Source: Gyromitra esculenta
Taxonomy: Eukaryota > Ascomycota > Pezizomycetes > Pezizales > Discinaceae
Assembly: GCA_038503075.1 (NCBI GenBank)
Contig: JBCAML010000001.1
Location: 2,232,001-2,296,000 of the forward strand
Direction: 5' to 3'
DNA length: 64,000 nt
Part shown: positions 1 to 11,035 of the stretch, one piece after another
How the letters are laid out: every line of letters starts with the position of its first letter
Position numbering within the stretch: the stretch's first letter is position 1
Translations under genes and position numbers: made by a program
Notes under the pieces: generated by a model
The model's database searches: none
What the model was told of the DNA's origin: nothing
What the model saw: only the letters and a program-made list of their open reading frames with translations

Positions 1-483
1 GTTGCTGGTCCGATCCTATTCTGCTTACTCTTTGGCGCCTTTCTACTCCTGGTGCGTCATTTACTTTCCCTGCCCCAACTTACTTGGCTCTAACACCCCC
101 TTTAGTCTGGCAAAGTACATTTCGGCTACATTTATGGCGTCGCCCTCCTCGGATCCATCTCGCTACATCTAATACTCAACCTCATGTCCCCACCTACACA
201 CACTTTAAATTACATACGCTCCGCCTCAGTTTTGGGTTACTGTCTTCTACCACTGGTATTCACCTCGTTCGTTGGTGTTTTGTATCCCATGAACGGGCCC
301 ATCGGATACTTTCACACCGCACTTACAATCTCATGGTGCACGTACTCTGCAAGTAATGTATTTGTAAGTGTATTGAGGGTGAAGGATATGAGGTTGCTTG
401 TGGCGTATCCATTGGGGCTATTTTACAGTGTGTTTGGCATTATGGCAATCTTCGGCGGTAAGGCAGCGGGCGATGCGCTGTGA
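1..483 (+). CDS. YIP1: Yip1-family Golgi/ER membrane protein, 3' part
   Basis: This is the C-terminal part of a Yip1-domain protein, which binds Rab/Ypt GTPases (Ypt1, Ypt31) and acts in ER-to-Golgi vesicle formation. Two exons are visible: 1-51 and 106-483, with a 54-bp intron (donor GTGCGT, acceptor TTTAG) and continuous phase. The second exon opens with the family hallmark SGKVHFGYIYG, followed by several hydrophobic membrane segments, and ends at TGA 481-483. The N-terminal cytosolic region lies outside the window, so the gene is truncated by the window edge and not broken. Similarity to Yip1 is strong across the visible length (seen here and known for the family). The next gene, on the opposite strand, is convergent. 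Confidence 0.85.
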
Positions 484-1456
484 AGTCAAGCGAGGTTTAT
501 AAGAGAACAAGGGACCGAGAAGTTGTGCATCTTTGGAGGAAGGACGATATGCGTGCGGTATGGCGTTTGGTTCATGAATTTTATCATGTACGAAAAAAAA
601 TCATCAGTACATTTTGTAGACTTATTTCTTTTCTTTACAGTTAAGATTGGTTTTAGTATTAATTAAAATCGGCTTGAGGCGGATATAGAAGCTTCTTATT
701 TCATGTATACCATGTTTTCGATAGATCCGAGTGAGCCCTCATGACGAGGTAGAGGAGAAAAAGTGAAGTTTGAGATGCATACATGCAGTGATGTTTGGTC
801 TCGTATTTGACCCCACCTTGCATTAGAGGGTGTGGATGAAAAATGAATCTAGCACTGGTTGACTCCATGCGCTTTTAAGTCATCCTCTGCAAATGAGTCA
901 AAACGACAGCTGAGTCTAGCTACAGCTGATTAATTTCTCGGTTCCAGTCAAACATTCCTCTGGCAGCAACAACCCATGAAATATGTTGAAGAATACAATT
1001 TGGTTGCAAACTTGCTTCTAAGGTAAATGAATGAGAGAGATTGAAACAAAACAAAACAAAAGCGAGTATTGGGTAGGCCAAGTATGTGGGGTTGTTCTCT
1101 GCCAAAAAAGTAGCTGTTCTATACACTAGAAAAAAAGGCAGTGTAATGAATAAAAAAAATAAAAAACAAAGGAGAGTGCTCTAAAAGAGCAACGTTAGTA
1201 TATATGGTGCTTGTAATTACGATACTACCAATGGTATAAAAGACATAATCCTCATATCGCCGTTTCCTTCCATTCATCTCTGCAATCCCATACTCCTACC
1301 CTACCGTACCCATGACCTGGATGTAAGTACAATAAATATATATAAATAGAACAAAACAAAAATACAGGGCTTTTTTCTTGCAAACCAAACCAAATATCGA
1401 AAATCATATAATATCAAAACCAGAATAAAAATCGAGGACCTGCCCTCAAAAACCCC
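484..1456. other. convergent intergenic region / 3' UTRs
   Basis: This AT-rich stretch separates the end of YIP1 (+) and the end of the PH-domain gene (-). It contains A-runs near 590 and 1150 suitable for 3' end formation. I see no gene or RNA in it. Confidence 0.5.
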
Positions 1457-2920
1457 CTACAGCAGTCTGGAGTTAGAACCAGTCGCCGTAGAATCTAAAA
1501 TCTTCTTCCCGGTGAATTCACTCCTAGCAACCTCTTCGTATACCGGTGGTAGAAGTGAAACTGCAGGCTCCATAACGTTTTTCTCTTCCAACACCATCTC
1601 CTTTTTCTCCCAGAGCAGCTTGTACCGTTTCCCATCCTTTATGATATAATCGCTCTGCCTCGGCGCATCTCCACAGAGAATAGCCATACATCGCCTTGCA
1701 TAACGCATATTTGCTTCGGGCGTGAAGTTCTGCGCTGGCGCCCATTTCCCAGACTCGGTTAGGCAACTTTCTTCCTCTGGCTGCGGCTGGAGCCGACTAT
1801 TTTGAGAGTGCTGTGGCCGAGCGCGTGGTAATGGCGGCGGAGAGTGTGTGATCTCCAATTGAAGGTCCCGGAGATCTCGCTCGTCAATTGATTCCTGGGC
1901 TAAACTTGCTCTACTGCTGGGGCTACCAGCAGCTCTTCGTAAAAGATTGGGGGAATTATTGTCGTTTCTGGCCACCTCCGCAGTAACAGCCGCTGCCAGT
2001 TGCCGTTGTGATGCCTCCCCAATATTTGGAAAATTCCTGCGGATTATTGCTTCTTGTTCCTGGACAACACGGCTAGTAGGCCTATGACGTCGGCGCCGGC
2101 GTGGGATAGTCTGATATCGCGGTAATGATCTTTCCTCTAGTGATGGAGATAGATCAACTGCTGCACTTAGTGCCTCTAGCCAGTCTAGAAACATTTCCAA
2201 TGTTCGACAGCTCAGTAAGAATTGTTCTGTTTGGGCGCGCAGTCTTATTACAAAGTGTCGCCTATTGTGGTTTAAAATTAGTTTTTAACGTCCCTAGACA
2301 GGCTTAACGATTTCATCAGAATAATAATAATCTTACTTTCTATAATCTGCGGCTATTCCAACCTCGGCTAATTGTAGAGTATATGACTTTTGTAGTTCCC
2401 CTGGAGTATGGCCCAATGGCCTCCCTTCCTGCTCAGGTTTCTTAGTGCCCGAAAAGAATGATATTCGCTTCGGTCTATACAGCTGCAACAGTGTTCCATG
2501 AAGAATGGCATACACCTTCCCCCACTTCCTTTTCCCCGCCCGATCAAACGGTGAACTCAGTTCCATCTTATGGTGGAACACGGCTTCCCTATGTAAAGAA
2601 CAAGTATATGCAGGTAGCTGTTCGTTCCCTTCCTCTTCTCGTGGCTCGATTTTGAAGCGAGATGGAGGGAGAGATTTGTTCTGAAGTGTATCATCGTATG
2701 TTGGTGGTGTACTTGCCACTGCTGTGGGTAATCTGGATGTTGAAGCGTTCGGGAAAGTGTTGAAGTAACCGGCATCTGAGGAATAGTAGTCTGATACTGA
2801 TCGACGAAGGGTGCTAGCCTGGGGGAGGAAACCAGTAACCCGAATTCCAGATTCTCCATCTCCAGTTAGATTTCCGGCAGCATGTCCGATGCGGAAGCGT
2901 AATGAGGGTGTTGGCGACAT
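1457..2920 (-). CDS. PH-domain protein, fungal
   Basis: Two-exon gene: exon 1 2920-2337, exon 2 2261-1457 (intron 2336-2262, donor GTAAGA, acceptor ACAATAG), encoding about 462 aa. The start is the first in-frame ATG after an upstream TGA. Residues about 90-240 look like a pleckstrin-homology domain: the strand-rich HHKMELSSPFDR and KWGKVYAILHGTLLQLYRPK segments, then VIRLRAQTEQFLLSC and a helix with LEMFLDWLEALSAAVDLSP (W at the conserved helix position). A basic run (RRRRRHRP) and a proline-rich, low-complexity tail follow. The likely role is phosphoinositide or protein binding at a membrane. The family occurs widely in Pezizomycotina but its specific function is not known to me. Confidence 0.8.
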
Positions 2921-4066
2921 CTTTCGGATGGATCGATAGGAGAAAATATTGAAAATAATCCTGACGTCGCTAGTGCTCTCCTCCTCTTTAAATCACTCGT
3001 CTTCTCTGTCGTAATGATCGAATTGGTGTCCAGCACTTGCTCAGATGGTGACTTAAGTTGATCCACCAATGTATTAGTAGCAACTCTGGCTATCACTTCC
3101 CGTCTTCCCTTCTCCCGTCCTCCTCAAGTACCCCCTAGGATTCGGCAGATCTTGACTAGTAAAAATGTCGTTTGCAGTGAAACAAGAAAAAAGGTGACGT
3201 GGGACCCTGATTCACCAAAAGAGAGACAGTTTTGATTGAAACAAAGAACTTGAAATCCACTAAAATTTGCGAAACGAGTGACTCCAGCTTGAGTTTATAT
3301 TTGTCAGTTACGGACAACAAAGATAGGACGCTAAGCCTCATGGGAGAATTAAGCTAGACTTGCCAGTCCCCCATGGAAGGCGTCGAAAAAGCCGCTGAAC
3401 CGCTTCATATTTTTTCCCGGGCGAGGCTTGCCGCATTTTGGCTGTGGGTTCAGGGATGTATGATCCGTGGAGAGGGGAACAGCGCCCTAAGACATTATTT
3501 TCATGCTGCCACGCATGGATCTTGTGATCCTATTCGCTATACGAGTACAATCCGTGCAACAACCCCGGTTGCGGAATCATAGATCCGACAGCGTGGATGA
3601 GGGTTTGTGATTGGGATGGTATGGTGACAGCTGTGGTTATGGTGTTGCCAGCAAACAACAGCAGGCAGACTTATCCTGTGTCTGGGACACCTGGGAAACT
3701 GTTGAGTATGCGCCCGATGCCCCTGAGGGGGGCAATGATTAACTATTATTTCTACTCTGTTTCTAGTCTATCTACGCGATTGAGCAAGAGCCTAACGAAC
3801 GAAAGAAGTACCTCTAGCAATTAATCAAGCATTTAACCTTCTCTCACAGACAAGTTATTTCCTCGGTTGCTAGGGCAGATTTGAGACAAAAGAAACAGGC
3901 TGAGCCCCACGGCCGACCCCGGATCGTCTACAGAATGAGATGCAAATTGCGACTCATCTCCTTTTCCCCCTTCTGTTTACGTTCTCCATGTGGGGGGATA
4001 GATAAATGCTAGGTGTTTGCAACTGCCAAATAGTTTGGATGCCTAATGTAGAAAGTGGGTAGCATA

Positions 4067-4210
4067 CTCGGGACAGGCATTTAGCACCCGAACATGCAAG
4101 TTGCTGGAGGATCTTGGTCTATTGGAGGGTAAGGTGAATTTCAGCTCTCTGGTTGGTTAGAAAACCTTCCATGCTACTTACATGTCCGGGTACTAAATGC
4201 CTGTCCCGAG
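4067..4210. mobile_element. MITE-like element, family A copy 1
   Basis: About 144 bp flanked by TA on both sides, with terminal inverted repeats of about 40 bp: the left arm begins CTCGGGACAGGCATTTAG, and the right arm read on the minus strand begins identically and continues TACCCGGACATG with few mismatches. There is no coding capacity. TA target sites and short non-coding TIR structure fit a Tc1/mariner-type MITE (inference). A diverged relative lies at 32199-32341. Confidence 0.65.
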
Positions 4211-4280
4211 TACAGTTACATGGGTCTATGAAGACTGGAGATCTCCGAAAGCAAGGTTGCTTGCAACCCAGCCTCGTATA

Positions 4281-4452
4281 CCGTAGTATTTGGTGAAATT
4301 CGTTCCGACGCTAGCAGGCAAAACATGTATAGAACATGTTGGCTATATGTATCCGTGATTTTACACCAATAGCATTATAAACGTGGAATATTAACAGACT
4401 GTATGTATGTCTTACCTACTAGCGCCGGAACGAATTTCACCAAATACTACGG
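4281..4452. mobile_element. MITE-like element with ~45-bp TIRs
   Basis: A 172-bp fold-back unit flanked by TA (4279-4280 and 4453-4454). The left arm starts CCGTAGTATTTGGTGAAATT; the minus strand of the right arm starts identically, and similarity continues for about 45 bp through CGTTCCG-CGCTAG-AGG with a few substitutions. There is no open frame. It lies only 70 bp from the family A element but its termini differ, so it is a separate family. Confidence 0.7.
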
Positions 4453-4486
4453 TATTAAAGATAGCCGTAGATTGTTGTTTTTTATA

Positions 4487-4520
4487 CATTAGGTACATGC
4501 AACCCGGAGGTTATGGTACA
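4487..4520 (+). repeat. dispersed CAACCCG-AGG-TATGG repeat, copy 1
   Basis: A short segment (CATTAGGTACATGCAACCCG followed by GAGGTTATGG) also occurs at 29138-29168, 54672-54703 and, inverted, 55358-55388. It sits next to T-rich sequence. Its origin is unknown; it may be the terminal part of a non-autonomous element. Confidence 0.5.
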
Positions 4521-4744
4521 AGATAGCCATAGATCATTGGGTTCTGATAACAAGAAAATACTTGGCAACCAGGATATTACATTTCAATGATAAATCATCA
4601 TTATTAATCGGAAAAATCATCAAAAAATCATTGACTCATTCGTTGCTGGTAATGAGAAATTTTGTGGAATATATGAATACGCTCCCGAGAATAGCCTTTA
4701 GCATCAGCAAACAGTGTTCCAGTAGATTTCCGTCAATAGATGTC

Positions 4745-6552
4745 TCAAGCCAAAGCCCTCACACTCACTCGATCTAGCCATTCGATACCAAATATTCCCT
4801 CATCCACAGCTTCGGTGACAACATCCTTTACGGTCTCACTCAAGGCTATTCCTTTTAGCAACTCTCCGTTCCCCATTTCGAATGCCACCATCGCTTCCTT
4901 TACTGTCGCCTCTGTTTTTACCCTCTCATCATTCCCTTCAAGTCTCTTAGCACCCCGATAATAGACACCTGCATTCTTCAATAATAACTCTCTACTTCGG
5001 ATCGCCACAGGAATATCAACCTTCGCTCTTAATATCTCCACATCTCCGCGTGCAATATTAATCTCGGCTTTTAATGGTTCTAGCTTTGCAGCGGACGATA
5101 AACTTTGCGCAGCGAAAGCATAATGTTTCCAAACCAACCCAAGAGTCTGCCCAGTCTCCTGTTCAGCAATTATAGCAGCGAGCTGTATGTGAGCGTCTGC
5201 TTTATCACAGAGTGCCTGGAAATTAGCTGATGCTCTCCACCCTGAGGATTCGTCGAAAGCTGTACGGATAGATTCTTCCCAAATTGTTGGGTCAGTGGCA
5301 CCACCGGATTTGAAGGAAGCCTCTGCGAGGGTGACGATAAAGTTTGCGTTTGCGAGGGCGACATCATTTTGCCGATCCGTTCCCTGGGATAACGGGATAA
5401 TTTTCAATTGGAGAAGTGAATTTGCGATATCCTGCGCCCAGGATAGTGGCCTCCCGAGGCCTTCTGCAGCAAGTGGGCAGAACGTCGCACATGCTTGTAG
5501 CCCTGCCAGTGCCGTGTCGAGAAGTTGATCTTTAGTGACAGGAGTTTGGACCGTTGCCCATTGCCCAGGCTCGCTTCCGGAATCTTCATCCATTCGCTCG
5601 TCTTCGCCTTCGTCACTGTTTTCGATGGGAATAGAACCTCTGGTTCCTGCTGTAGGTGCCTCTTCATCCTCTATAAGCAGGTCGCTTTGTGCTTCCTGGT
5701 TTGACGAGCTTATGCTGACCTCTAAGGCGGCATATCGTGCTTCTTGTATTCCGAGGCATTTCTGAAATATCTCTATAGCTTCGGCCAGCAGCTGCGCAGC
5801 TTCGGCCTTAGCTCCGGTTGGCGCAGTTCTATATTCTATAAGAGATTCAGCGGAACTGCAAAGAACTTGTCCAGTATTACTAAAGGGCATGTTAGCAGGT
5901 GAAGTTATGAATACCGAGTGGGCTACTTGCAATAGTGCATCTTCGTTTTCCGGGTTCAGTGCTAGGCAATGACGATGACCTTGCAACGCTTTTCCAAGAA
6001 GTTGCCTCGAATCAGCGTGAGAGGAGGAAAGCAATTCTGGGGATTGAGTTAATTGGTATTGGAGACGTGCACTAAGATCAACCAGTAATTAAAACTACTG
6101 CACCAGAATAACGTATAGAGGTATCAATAGAAAATAAAGTCGTTTTCATACCAGTTATAAGCTGCATCAAATGAATTGGGATTTCTCTGTAGAGTTGCTT
6201 CATAGCATTCAATGGCCTTCATGTAGAATCTCCCTGCCTATTTTTCCGTTACTTTCTCACTCCTAGAAGAAGGGCAGATATTTCCTCGAGGCCTACCTTG
6301 AGCTTATCGCCTGGCATCCAACGGTCTCCAGATTCTTCAAACTCAATTCCAACTATACCATCCTGTCAGTTATGAATCGGAACCTTGGCAGAGGGTATTC
6401 GATTTACCATTCAAGAATTCATCGGCTGTTTCCGGCACCTTCCATCAAGCATAATCTGTAAGTAATTGATATGAACTGTAGTCTGAGAGATGAAGTCATA
6501 CCTTCTTTTTCTTTTTATTGCTTCGTGTGGGTGGTAATCTTCGCTTTGGCAT
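4745..6552 (-). CDS. ACL4: TPR-type ribosomal-protein assembly chaperone, Acl4-like
   Basis: Five exons: 6552-6502, 6438-6408, 6352-6297, 6237-6152 and 6071-4745; all phases close, giving about 516 aa. The N-terminus is strongly basic (MPKRRLPPTRSNKKKKK), followed by helical repeat units typical of TPR proteins (GRFYMKAIECYEATLQRNPN), and a central acidic stretch (SDEGEDERMDEDSGSE). This arrangement matches the fungal family that includes yeast Acl4 (YDR161W), the dedicated chaperone of nascent ribosomal protein L4 (family knowledge). The assignment rests on the N-terminal signature and overall layout, so the symbol is moderately sure. The protein is longer than yeast Acl4. Confidence 0.65.
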
Positions 6553-7318
6553 GTTTCTGGTAGCAGTCTTCTGTGGGGGGGTCTCTGACGTTTTATCGCG
6601 GGGTTAGAGGAGGCGCGAAATGACTATAATTAAGCAGTTTAAATTCGAATACACGATAATGCGGACAAATTTCCTTATCTTTATATACATCTGCGTCCGA
6701 ATAAGTAAATAAATTCCTATCTGCGGGCTGAATATCGGGCAATATTCGAAGTGGGGTGAGGCTCTACGATAAGTGCGGCTGAAAATTAGAGTTTTTGCCT
6801 CCAATGCCAAGAGCAGTCTGGGGGCGCGGGGGCCCAGGGCCTGCAGACCATTCTTCAAAATCACACTAATTAGCCTGTGATTCTGTATGAAGATCAAAGG
6901 TGAGTCTGGGGATAAATTCACAAAGCCCGAATGTAAACCAAATAACCCTAACCCTAACCCTGGCATGTCGCAATATTTATTTATTTATTTATTAGGCAAC
7001 ATGTTACAGTAAGCTATCACTATGATATTGGATAATACTCGAAGGTACCATAATAAAATTCGGTTTGGATTACTTGTAACGCCTTCATAAACTATTACAT
7101 ACAAAATGCAGTCTATGAACAAACTTGACATGTACTGGGACAAACAAACCTAAAAATAAAAAAAAGACTTCCGAACCCAGACAGAAAAGCTTACCCATAC
7201 TTTAAACCCGTCATTATCACTAATCTCAGTGACCGATTTCCATTCGAGGTTCCGAAGATATCCCTCACCTCCACACATACAAAAACGCCCTCGTAAACCA
7301 TTATCATTTTCCTTTGTT
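6553..7318. other. intergenic region with interstitial telomere-like repeat
   Basis: This contains the promoter side of the ACL4-like gene and the 3' side of NNF1. At 6943-6961 there are three consecutive TAACCC units, followed by an ATTT tract at about 6972-6994. A frame of 120 codons on the minus strand has no recognisable feature and was not accepted. Confidence 0.5.
6943..6961. repeat. interstitial (TAACCC)3 telomere-type tract
   Basis: Three perfect TAACCC units (the standard fungal TTAGGG repeat on the other strand) lie directly beside an ATTT tract. Too short to be a telomere; perhaps a repair footprint or chance. Confidence 0.6.
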
Positions 7319-8104
7319 TCAATCTTCTCCCATTAAATCTGTATCCTTCGATACCATACTTCTCCCTTCGTTAACAACTCTCACAGCGCCTTCTAGATGT
7401 CCTAGGTTACTTTCTAGAACCTTCAGTAGCTCCTCGATCTCTCGCCGCTGATCTTCGATTGCAGACATAAGTACTGTGTTCTCAGATTGAACTGTAGAAA
7501 TGCGGGAAGAGACTTGCTGCTGTGCCGCCATCAACAAAGGGGTAAGCTGTGCAGTCAAAATAACATCCGGCGACAGCATAGACGGTCTAAGGTTCATCAG
7601 CAATTTAGCTTTTCATCACCAGGGACCCAGGAAGAGCGTACGATATTGGTTTCTCTCCCAGCGGGGCACCCGCTTTCCTTTCCTCAGCCTCCCGGATCAA
7701 GATGTCCAGCTGGTTTAGGCTTGCAACAACATTTCGCTCCTTCAAAATCATTTCGTATTCCCTCTGCACATTCACACAATCGTCAACCACAGCACGCTTA
7801 CTTCAACTATATCGCAATGCGCCATACAAACCTTAGCGGTATTCTCCCAGAACCCACACATCTGTTCCCAAGCGTTCCGCAGCACCTCCGGCGCGCGTCT
7901 CGCCGGCGTCGGGAAACACTTCGAGAAGTTCTCGTATGAGCATGTTTTTATTGAGCGCTCGAGAGCGGTAGTGAAGATTCTCCTTAGCTGCGCTGCACGG
8001 ATCCCTTCCGCCTCCACCACTTCCTCTATCTCCATTGGCGGGGGCGGCGCATCGTCTGGTGGGGAGTTTGGTGGGACATTTTCGGGTGTTGGGTTCGACG
8101 ACAT
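7319..8104 (-). CDS. NNF1: kinetochore protein Nnf1 (MIS12/MIND complex)
   Basis: Three exons: 8104-7832, 7763-7642 and 7586-7319; phases close to about 220 aa. The third exon joins cleanly using donor GTACGC and acceptor CCTTAG; the alternative donor GTCCCT 15 bases downstream is also in phase but gives only a 40-bp intron. Family features are the proline-rich start, then GIRAAQLRRIFTTALERSIK, the conserved CSYENFSKCFPTPA block, and C-terminal coiled-coil helices (LESNLGHLEGAVRVVNE). Nnf1 is part of the four-protein MIND complex that links the centromere-proximal kinetochore to Ndc80. Length is normal for the family. The start ATG precedes the conserved domain by about 35 residues. Confidence 0.88.
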
Positions 8105-8219
8105 TTTTGGCGGGGTTCGTAGTTGATCGGATGTCGCGTTGGACGACGTGTTGTAACCACTAGCAATCTAAGAATTCTTAACAATCGATTAGGATAATCG
8201 ACAACTCTTGTTATTAACT

Positions 8220-8310
8220 GGTCGCATGGCCCAATGGCAAGGCGCTTGACTACGAAACCTGCAATGGTGATGGTATCAAGAGATTCCAGGTTCGACCCCT
8301 GGTGCGATCA
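8220..8310 (+). tRNA. tRNA-Arg(ACG) with 19-nt intron
   Basis: The sequence folds into a full cloverleaf: acceptor GGTCGCA/TGCGATC, anticodon stem CTTGA/TCAAG, loop CTACGAA with anticodon ACG (8252-8254), T arm CCAGG-TTCGACC-CCTGG, discriminator A at 8310. A 19-nt intron (8256-8274) sits one base after the anticodon, the canonical 37/38 position. It faces the copy at 8649-8739. Confidence 0.92.
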
Positions 8311-8648
8311 AATAGCGTACTCCTTTGCCTCCTTACAGGAGGCTGCTGTCAATTATTTTTTCCCGCCCCCAACACCCGAGTCAAACGAGAGCATGGAATT
8401 GGTGACCATGATAGAGCTACACTTCCTAGCTTGAGAAGCCAGTCGTAGGATAAGAGCAGGCAGGGAAATTAATGTTAATTGATAAGTGGATTTCCATAAA
8501 CATGAAATTCATGCCCTGATTGAAATTATGCAAATAAATTTAGAGCCATTTCTAGCATACTCCACCTAACCAAATGCCAAACAAAAAATCACAAAAAGCA
8601 TTATCTGCTTGCTACCTACAGGTAGCTAGGTAGCATTTTGTACTCCTA
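8311..8648. other. spacer between facing tRNA-Arg genes
   Basis: AT-rich spacer. It includes a short palindromic stretch with repeated GCTACCT/AGGTAGC words around 8608-8634. No gene is visible. Confidence 0.4.
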
Positions 8649-8739
8649 TGATCGCACCAGAGGTCGAACCTGGAATCTCTTGATACCATCACCATTGCAG
8701 GTTTCGTAGTCAAGCGCCTTGCCATTGGGCCATGCGACC
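8649..8739 (-). tRNA. tRNA-Arg(ACG) with 19-nt intron
   Basis: On the minus strand this is nearly identical to the gene at 8220, with the same 19-nt intron after the anticodon ACG. The only visible change in the mature part is in the T stem, giving a G-T wobble pair. Acceptor stem and loops are intact, so it is probably functional. Confidence 0.9.
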
Positions 8740-9827
8740 ACGAGATTCGTGCTACAATTTGTATATAAGGAGAGTTTAACCTAAACTTTATACAAATCTG
8801 TTAAGCGCATAGAGGTTTGTTCTGTTCTACTCATGTCGCCAGATTCATAATGTCAGATAACTAAATTCTGACCAAGGTCGGAATTATCATGTCTGTGGTA
8901 TGAGATACAGGAAAAAGTAGCATTTGAGAGCGGCAGCAACTTCAGCACACTCTAGATAATGTATCTTAATTATTATAATTTTCTATATCCTGTGGCTGTT
9001 GAAAAATCGAGCTCCCTGTGGGGGTCTGAAACCCATTTTCTTGTTCAGTATCTATAGTTAGACTTTAGTCATCAGGCATTATAAATCTATCTGGCGACAC
9101 GAGTATGGGCTGTCGGGATCAGGGGCTGATTTATCATCATGACATCACAAATTATCACTCGTATTTTGTATCCCCCTTTCTTTTATGGAAAGTCCTACTG
9201 AGCAAGACTGGGATATGCGTAGCGTTATTTGGGATAAAACAGAATGTTAGATATACTATAATGCAAAGGGTCAATGAAGGTGTACTTATATATGACCCAA
9301 TAGCGCAACCAAGGCCCAGAAATTTGGCAACCGCATGATTTGAGTCCATATTTCACATCCAGTATGTTATTTTCTTCGCTGTGCAGACCAAATAACCATT
9401 TCCATATTTCCCAAATTCCTATTATTCTATGGAAATACATCCTATAGAGATTGTTTAATTAGAGCCACCTTATCAGAATTCGACCAACTCTAGGAGGAGC
9501 AAACCACTGAAAAAAGGGTACACGATATTCGCTCCCAGCACCATAGTATTTTATTGTTCCGCTCGAGCGTGCGCAACCAAGGGCAGAACCATTGGCCCTA
9601 AGCCCACATACTCTAGGGGTCTTATTCTAATCGGATGGCCAGGATTATTCTATAAATTGGGTCATATAGGACATGTACTAGTAAGGTAATTATCACTACA
9701 CTCTACTATTATACATAGAAATATAATGTTGGGTTGGTTATAAACAAAGAGGGGCAGCAATAGAAGATATCAAGATACTTTTCTGGTATTTCCCTATGGC
9801 AAGGTACTCCACGAGCAAGAAGGCCAA
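8740..9827. other. intergenic, no gene seen
   Basis: AT-rich sequence between the tRNA pair and the 3' end of the FGH pseudogene. Short frames on both strands overlap one another and show no domain or splice logic. Confidence 0.45.
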
Positions 9828-11035
9828 TTACTTGAGCAAGAACTTGGCATGGTAAATGACATGAGCTTCTGCAAAACTCGATATGAAGAAGTAGCTGTGA
9901 TCGTAATCCTATATTCCCCCGAATCAGTCCTAATGTTCTCTCTTCTATACTACTCGGAGAGCTTGTGCAAAAACATACCTTATGATACCTCGCCGTAGCC
10001 CTCTTCTCTACACCTATCTCTTTTGCAACTGCCTCAAAATTCTCGGGTAGCAGCTGCCCGTTTATATAGAAGTTGTCTCGCGTACCGACATCGATCAAAG
10101 TCTCAAACGGTCCCTTCCATTTCTTCAGCAATTCTGTGGCATCATATTCAGCCCATTTGGATTTGTTCCCGGCACCGAAGTAGCCCGTGAATGCCTTTTG
10201 GCCCCAAGGGCAGTTAATCGGGCTGGTAACAGGAGAAAAAGCGGTATTTCCCCGGATCTCTAAGGAACTATACAGTTTCTAAATTTAGTATACTTATCCA
10301 ATCTTGCAATAAATTGAGCTAAAATATAAATTGGTATATTTAAGGATTTACCAGTGTCAGGGCTCCATGCCCCCCCATCGAATGGCCCGCAAGGCTAACT
10401 CTTTCACTGTCCAACACCTTAAAGCTTTCAAAGAGTGCTTTTGGTAACTCCTCGATGATGTATGTGTACATACTATAATTGTTCTTCAACTTCTGGGGTT
10501 TTGTTCACGCTATAACTTCGGTTGCATGTGATATTCTTGTACCAGATTAAAACAATGAAACAATGATTTAACAAAAAAAAAAAAACCGTTCTTCAACTTC
10601 TCCTCTGTCGCATCTACATAGAACCCTGCACCTGATCCAAAATCCCAATGCTCATACTCCTTTGGATGTTTGTATCCCTCGGGTATGTATCAGGGTGGAC
10701 TACGGCAATATTATGTTTAGATGCATATGCCTAGAAGAGATCCTTTTCGGCACAATTATCACCGGTACAAATCAGGCCCGAGAGGTAAATTAAGACAGAG
10801 GCTTTGGAGGAGGAGAAGGAAGTTGCTGCGATGGGAGGTAAAGGTTTAAGGCTATTCTTCCCTCAGTTAAGGTACCTAGCTAATTTATTAATTTAAGGGT
10901 TTAGGTGAGATGGGTAACTGGAGGATAGGCTCTCATGTTCAAGCTTCAGGAATTTCCCCCGAAGTTAACGATTGCTACTTTTGTCTCAAACCCATTTTTG
11001 AGGAGGGTGAATGCAATCGATGTAAGTATTTTGCA
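9828..11035 (-). pseudogene. S-formylglutathione hydrolase (esterase D) pseudogene
   Basis: Read on the minus strand from about 11035, family blocks appear in order. They are an N-terminal region ending in YLPS, LIYLSGL-CTGDNCAEK, AYASKHNIAVVHPDT, WDFGSGAGFYVDAT, the nucleophile motif [10 protein letters not shown] (about 10380-10410), INCPWGQKAFTGYFGAG, WKGPFETLIDVGTRDNFY, and a last exon with DHSYFFISSF ending at TAA 9830-9828. The intact enzyme hydrolyses S-formylglutathione in formaldehyde detoxification. This copy is dead. There is a TAG after KDLF, frameshifts in the N-terminal FGG region and after PDTYPR, about 11 bases missing just before AFSPVTSP, and a retroposon inserted at 10495-10587. 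Intron sites still look recognisable, so decay is not ancient. Confidence 0.85.
10481..10601 (+). mobile_element. poly(A) retroposon with 14-bp target-site duplication
   Basis: An insert at 10495-10587 (93 bp) ends in 13 A plus CC and is flanked by perfect direct repeats GTTCTTCAACTTCT at 10481-10494 and 10588-10601. Removing the insert and one repeat restores the FGH codons KLKNNYSM. A poly(A) tail plus 14-bp duplication is the mark of LINE-type reverse transcription at the target. The source transcript was not recognised. Confidence 0.8.

Larger units (their letters stand above)
2921..4744. other. intergenic region with inverted-repeat elements
   Basis: This is the interval between the PH-domain gene and the end of the ACL4-like gene. 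It holds two short inverted-repeat elements (listed separately) and one copy of a dispersed CAACCCG-containing repeat. No supported coding region is present; the short open frames lack family features and splice context. Confidence 0.5.

Noticed and set aside
6604..6966. 120-codon minus-strand frame beginning next to the telomere-like repeat
   Set aside because: Hydrophobic low-information product, no homology recognised, and it lies in repeat-like sequence.
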